Source: JACCZX01 sp963786295 (GTDB lineage: Bacteria; Pseudomonadota; Gammaproteobacteria; Burkholderiales; Burkholderiaceae_F). Taken from it: DNA of 64,000 nt. Shown here piece after piece: positions 62,231 through 64,000 of the stretch. The translations under genes and the position numbers were made by a program. Positions within the stretch are counted from its first letter, which is position 1. Every line of letters begins with the position of its first letter. Under the pieces are notes generated by a model that did no database searches, had not been told where the DNA came from, and worked only from the letters and a program-made list of their open reading frames with translations. Where the stretch lies: the NCBI GenBank assembly GCA_963786295.1, contig CAWAYV010000027.1:304236-368235 (forward strand), written 5' to 3'.

Positions 62231-64000
62231 ATGAACGCAAAAGTTCCTTGGCTGTTCGTGTTCTTATGGCAGCCGGGATCGTCGCTGGTTTGAGCGTCGA
62301 CTTTGCCTCTGATGCCCAGGGTTCATCAGTGTTGCCTCATCGTATGCTTGGCGGCGCTCGCCGCGGGCGTTTCCGGCATTGCAGCCATCATTGGCTCGAT
62401 CAGCAAATCCAAGTCCGCTAGTGCCATCGTCTTTTTGATCGGCTTCAGTGTTTTCTCGTGCCTGTTTTTGTTCTACGTCGCGGCTAAGTTTCACATTGAA
62501 TTTCTTGGGTAATTCCCGAATGCGCGACATCTAGTCGCGGGCTATTGGCGGGATGTGCCAGCCATTTTCGTCGCCGCGCCGCTGACACTGCCTTTACGTC
62601 TTGCACTTGCGCTTATCGTTTGTGTGACTTTAGTGGCGGCGGGCGTTCTGGCAGGTCGATACTTGACGTTAGTTGCCGCAAACGCGCCGGTAGCGATTAA
62701 TTCCTCGCGGCGTGCGGCCGTAGTTCGAATTGCAACTTATCCGTGTCTACTGTTCGTCGCTTCAACTTTCTTCACAATTCCAAGCTGGCAGATTGACGCA
62801 AGGGAGCCGATAGCGTCTAGTTGGCATAACGTGTCACTACGAAAGGACGCGCTACCGCGAGAGTTGAGCGCAGAGGAGTGGGCTTTTGATCAGCAAGCCC
62901 GGACAGCTATTCGTGATCAGCCTAGGCCCGCGCGGCGTCCCAATGTGATCGTGATCTACGTGGACGTCTACGGGCGATGTCACCGAGCCGTACGGAGGTC
63001 AGCACTCAAGGAGCAACATGCCGTTTATGACTGGAATGGTACGAACGGGCGTCTCAACACAGGTTAACATGGCGCTCGCGGCATGCCCTGGAACAGTCGT
63101 GGACTGGCTGCTCTGCTTCAATCTCGCCCTACCTGGAAACAGCACCCTGACTTTTTGTCGTTGCCGAAGCTTTTAAAGGAAGTTGGTTACAGCACTCCTT
63201 ACGTGTTATCCAGCAATCATCAAAACTTCCTGATGAAAAAGCTTCTATGAGCCCGCTGACTTCTACCTCGATGGTAAAGATATTGATCCGGGCGCGGGCC
63301 TCGACGATCGAGTCGTTTCGGAAGGGTTACGACGTCTTGGCCGTTGGAAAGGCACGCCAACATTTCTTATGGTTGGACTTGTGTCACCTCACTTCCTCGC
63401 GAAGCGCGACAAAGCTTTCCGCCACTTTCTGCCAGATCATGAAGCCCACGACGCCACGTTTAAAGAACGGTACCGTAACCATTACCACAATGGCGTCCTC
63501 CAGGCTGATGCAAGCCTCAAATCAACTTGGGACGCTCTAGCGGACGGCGGCTATCTCGCACATTCGATTGTCGTGATTACGGGTGACCATGGTGAATCGC
63601 TTGGTGAAAAGGGACACACGGGCCACGTGTTTTCGCTTGACCACGCTGAGCTAAGAATTCCTCTTTGGATTTACGGAGTTACAAGACGGTCGGTATCACG
63701 CGATTTGCTCGTCAAATCGACATAGCGCCAACCGTGGTGGCTGCCTTAGGGATGAATATTCCAGTTACGTGGCAGGGTCTTCCATTGCAAGAGCCATTAA
63801 GTAATGTGTTCAGCGAGCACTACGTGTCTCACTTGGGACAAGATTGCCATTGTTCACTATGACGGAGAAACAGCGATCAAGTTGAATTTTGATCGGGCGA
63901 CGACTGCTGAACAGGCGTATGAACTCTTCGCCGACCCGAACGAGCGGCACAATTTGATAGATGCAGTTGACCGTAACAGATTACGAAGGTTGCAAGCACT
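62231..64000 (+). pseudogene. Membrane sulfatase/phosphoethanolamine-transferase-like protein, many frame breaks, partial
   Basis: Pieces in different frames line up as one protein of the alkaline phosphatase superfamily. Hydrophobic segments (LMAAGIVAGLSVDFA; CLIVCLAALAAGVSGIAAIIG; AIVFLIGFSVFSCLFLFYVAA; LALALIVCVTLVAAGVLAGRY) come first, then NVIVIYVD, MPFMTGMVRTGVSTQVNMALAACPGT, LLKEVGYSTPYVLSSNHQNFL, FLMVGLVSPHFL, the metal site VVITGDHGESLGEKGHTGHVF, and QIDIAPTVVAALGMN. There is an in-frame TAA at 62510-62512, and shifts near 62265, 62320, 62965, 63110, 63245-63370, 63685 and 63830. The C-terminus is outside the window. Next to pilA it may modify pilin or envelope glycans; inferred. Confidence 0.65.

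Overview
The window comes from a GC-rich betaproteobacterium, most likely of the order Burkholderiales. The reasons are a soluble NAD-dependent formate dehydrogenase operon in the gene order known from Cupriavidus necator (fdsG-fdsB-fdsA-fdhD-fdsD), the backbone recA-recX-DUF2889-sucC-sucD-terC-pilA that is typical of Burkholderiales chromosomes, and kynBUA next to an anthraniloyl-CoA monooxygenase/reductase. No phage, insertion sequence, integron or CRISPR array was seen. One tRNA (Lys, TTT) is present.

Layout. 1-1656: an HdeD-like membrane protein cut by the window edge, and glutaryl-CoA dehydrogenase. 1657-7870: the formate dehydrogenase operon, preceded by two overlapping palindromes that look like an operator. 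7900-13371: tryptophan catabolism, with kynB-kynU-kynA-ridA on the minus strand and a two-domain anthraniloyl-CoA monooxygenase/reductase divergent from it; together they suggest degradation of tryptophan through anthranilate. 13368-20636: a DMT exporter, a LemA/TPM operon, MsrA, then an extracytoplasmic redox cluster (TlpA-like thioredoxin, DUF4266 lipoprotein, DUF3570 protein, ApbE flavin transferase, c-type cytochrome). 20670-27948: DUF72, a 7TM histidine kinase with its LuxR-type regulator, PdxH, ChaC-like cyclotransferase and two transporters. 28000-34234: AhpC/AhpD peroxide defence, a tandem universal stress protein, a TerB/DUF697 protein, an operon of zinc metallopeptidase, membrane-anchored unknown protein and Rieske oxygenase, and a His-rich secreted protein. 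34328-41472: an epimerase and a tightly overlapping glucokinase-GH15-OtsA-OtsB operon for trehalose metabolism, in which OtsA carries an N-terminal membrane sensor-like module. 41518-52285: GNAT, DEAD-box helicase, EttA, MFS, an EF-G paralogue, PPK2, aldehyde dehydrogenase, prolyl 4-hydroxylase and a cold-shock protein. 52514-57871: tRNA-Lys, SOS-controlled recA-recX, DUF2889, sucCD, TerC. 57920-61277: SLC13-type permease, stress protein, PP2C phosphatase and FHA protein. 61419-64000: type IV pilin with a sigma-54-like promoter, then a heavily interrupted membrane hydrolase of the alkaline phosphatase superfamily that runs off the right edge.

A striking general feature is the number of single-base frame breaks: about fifteen otherwise intact, conserved genes (gcdH, fdsB, fdhD, fdsD, kynU, the anthraniloyl-CoA enzyme, DUF4266, DUF3570, GH15, DEAD-box helicase, EF-G paralogue, aldehyde dehydrogenase, the 3' end of recA, pilA) each need one or two shifts to read as full-length proteins. 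Two clear cases lie in A/T homopolymer tracts. This looks like residual indel error of an unpolished long-read assembly rather than mass pseudogenisation. I therefore annotate these genes over their full extent and give the position of each break.
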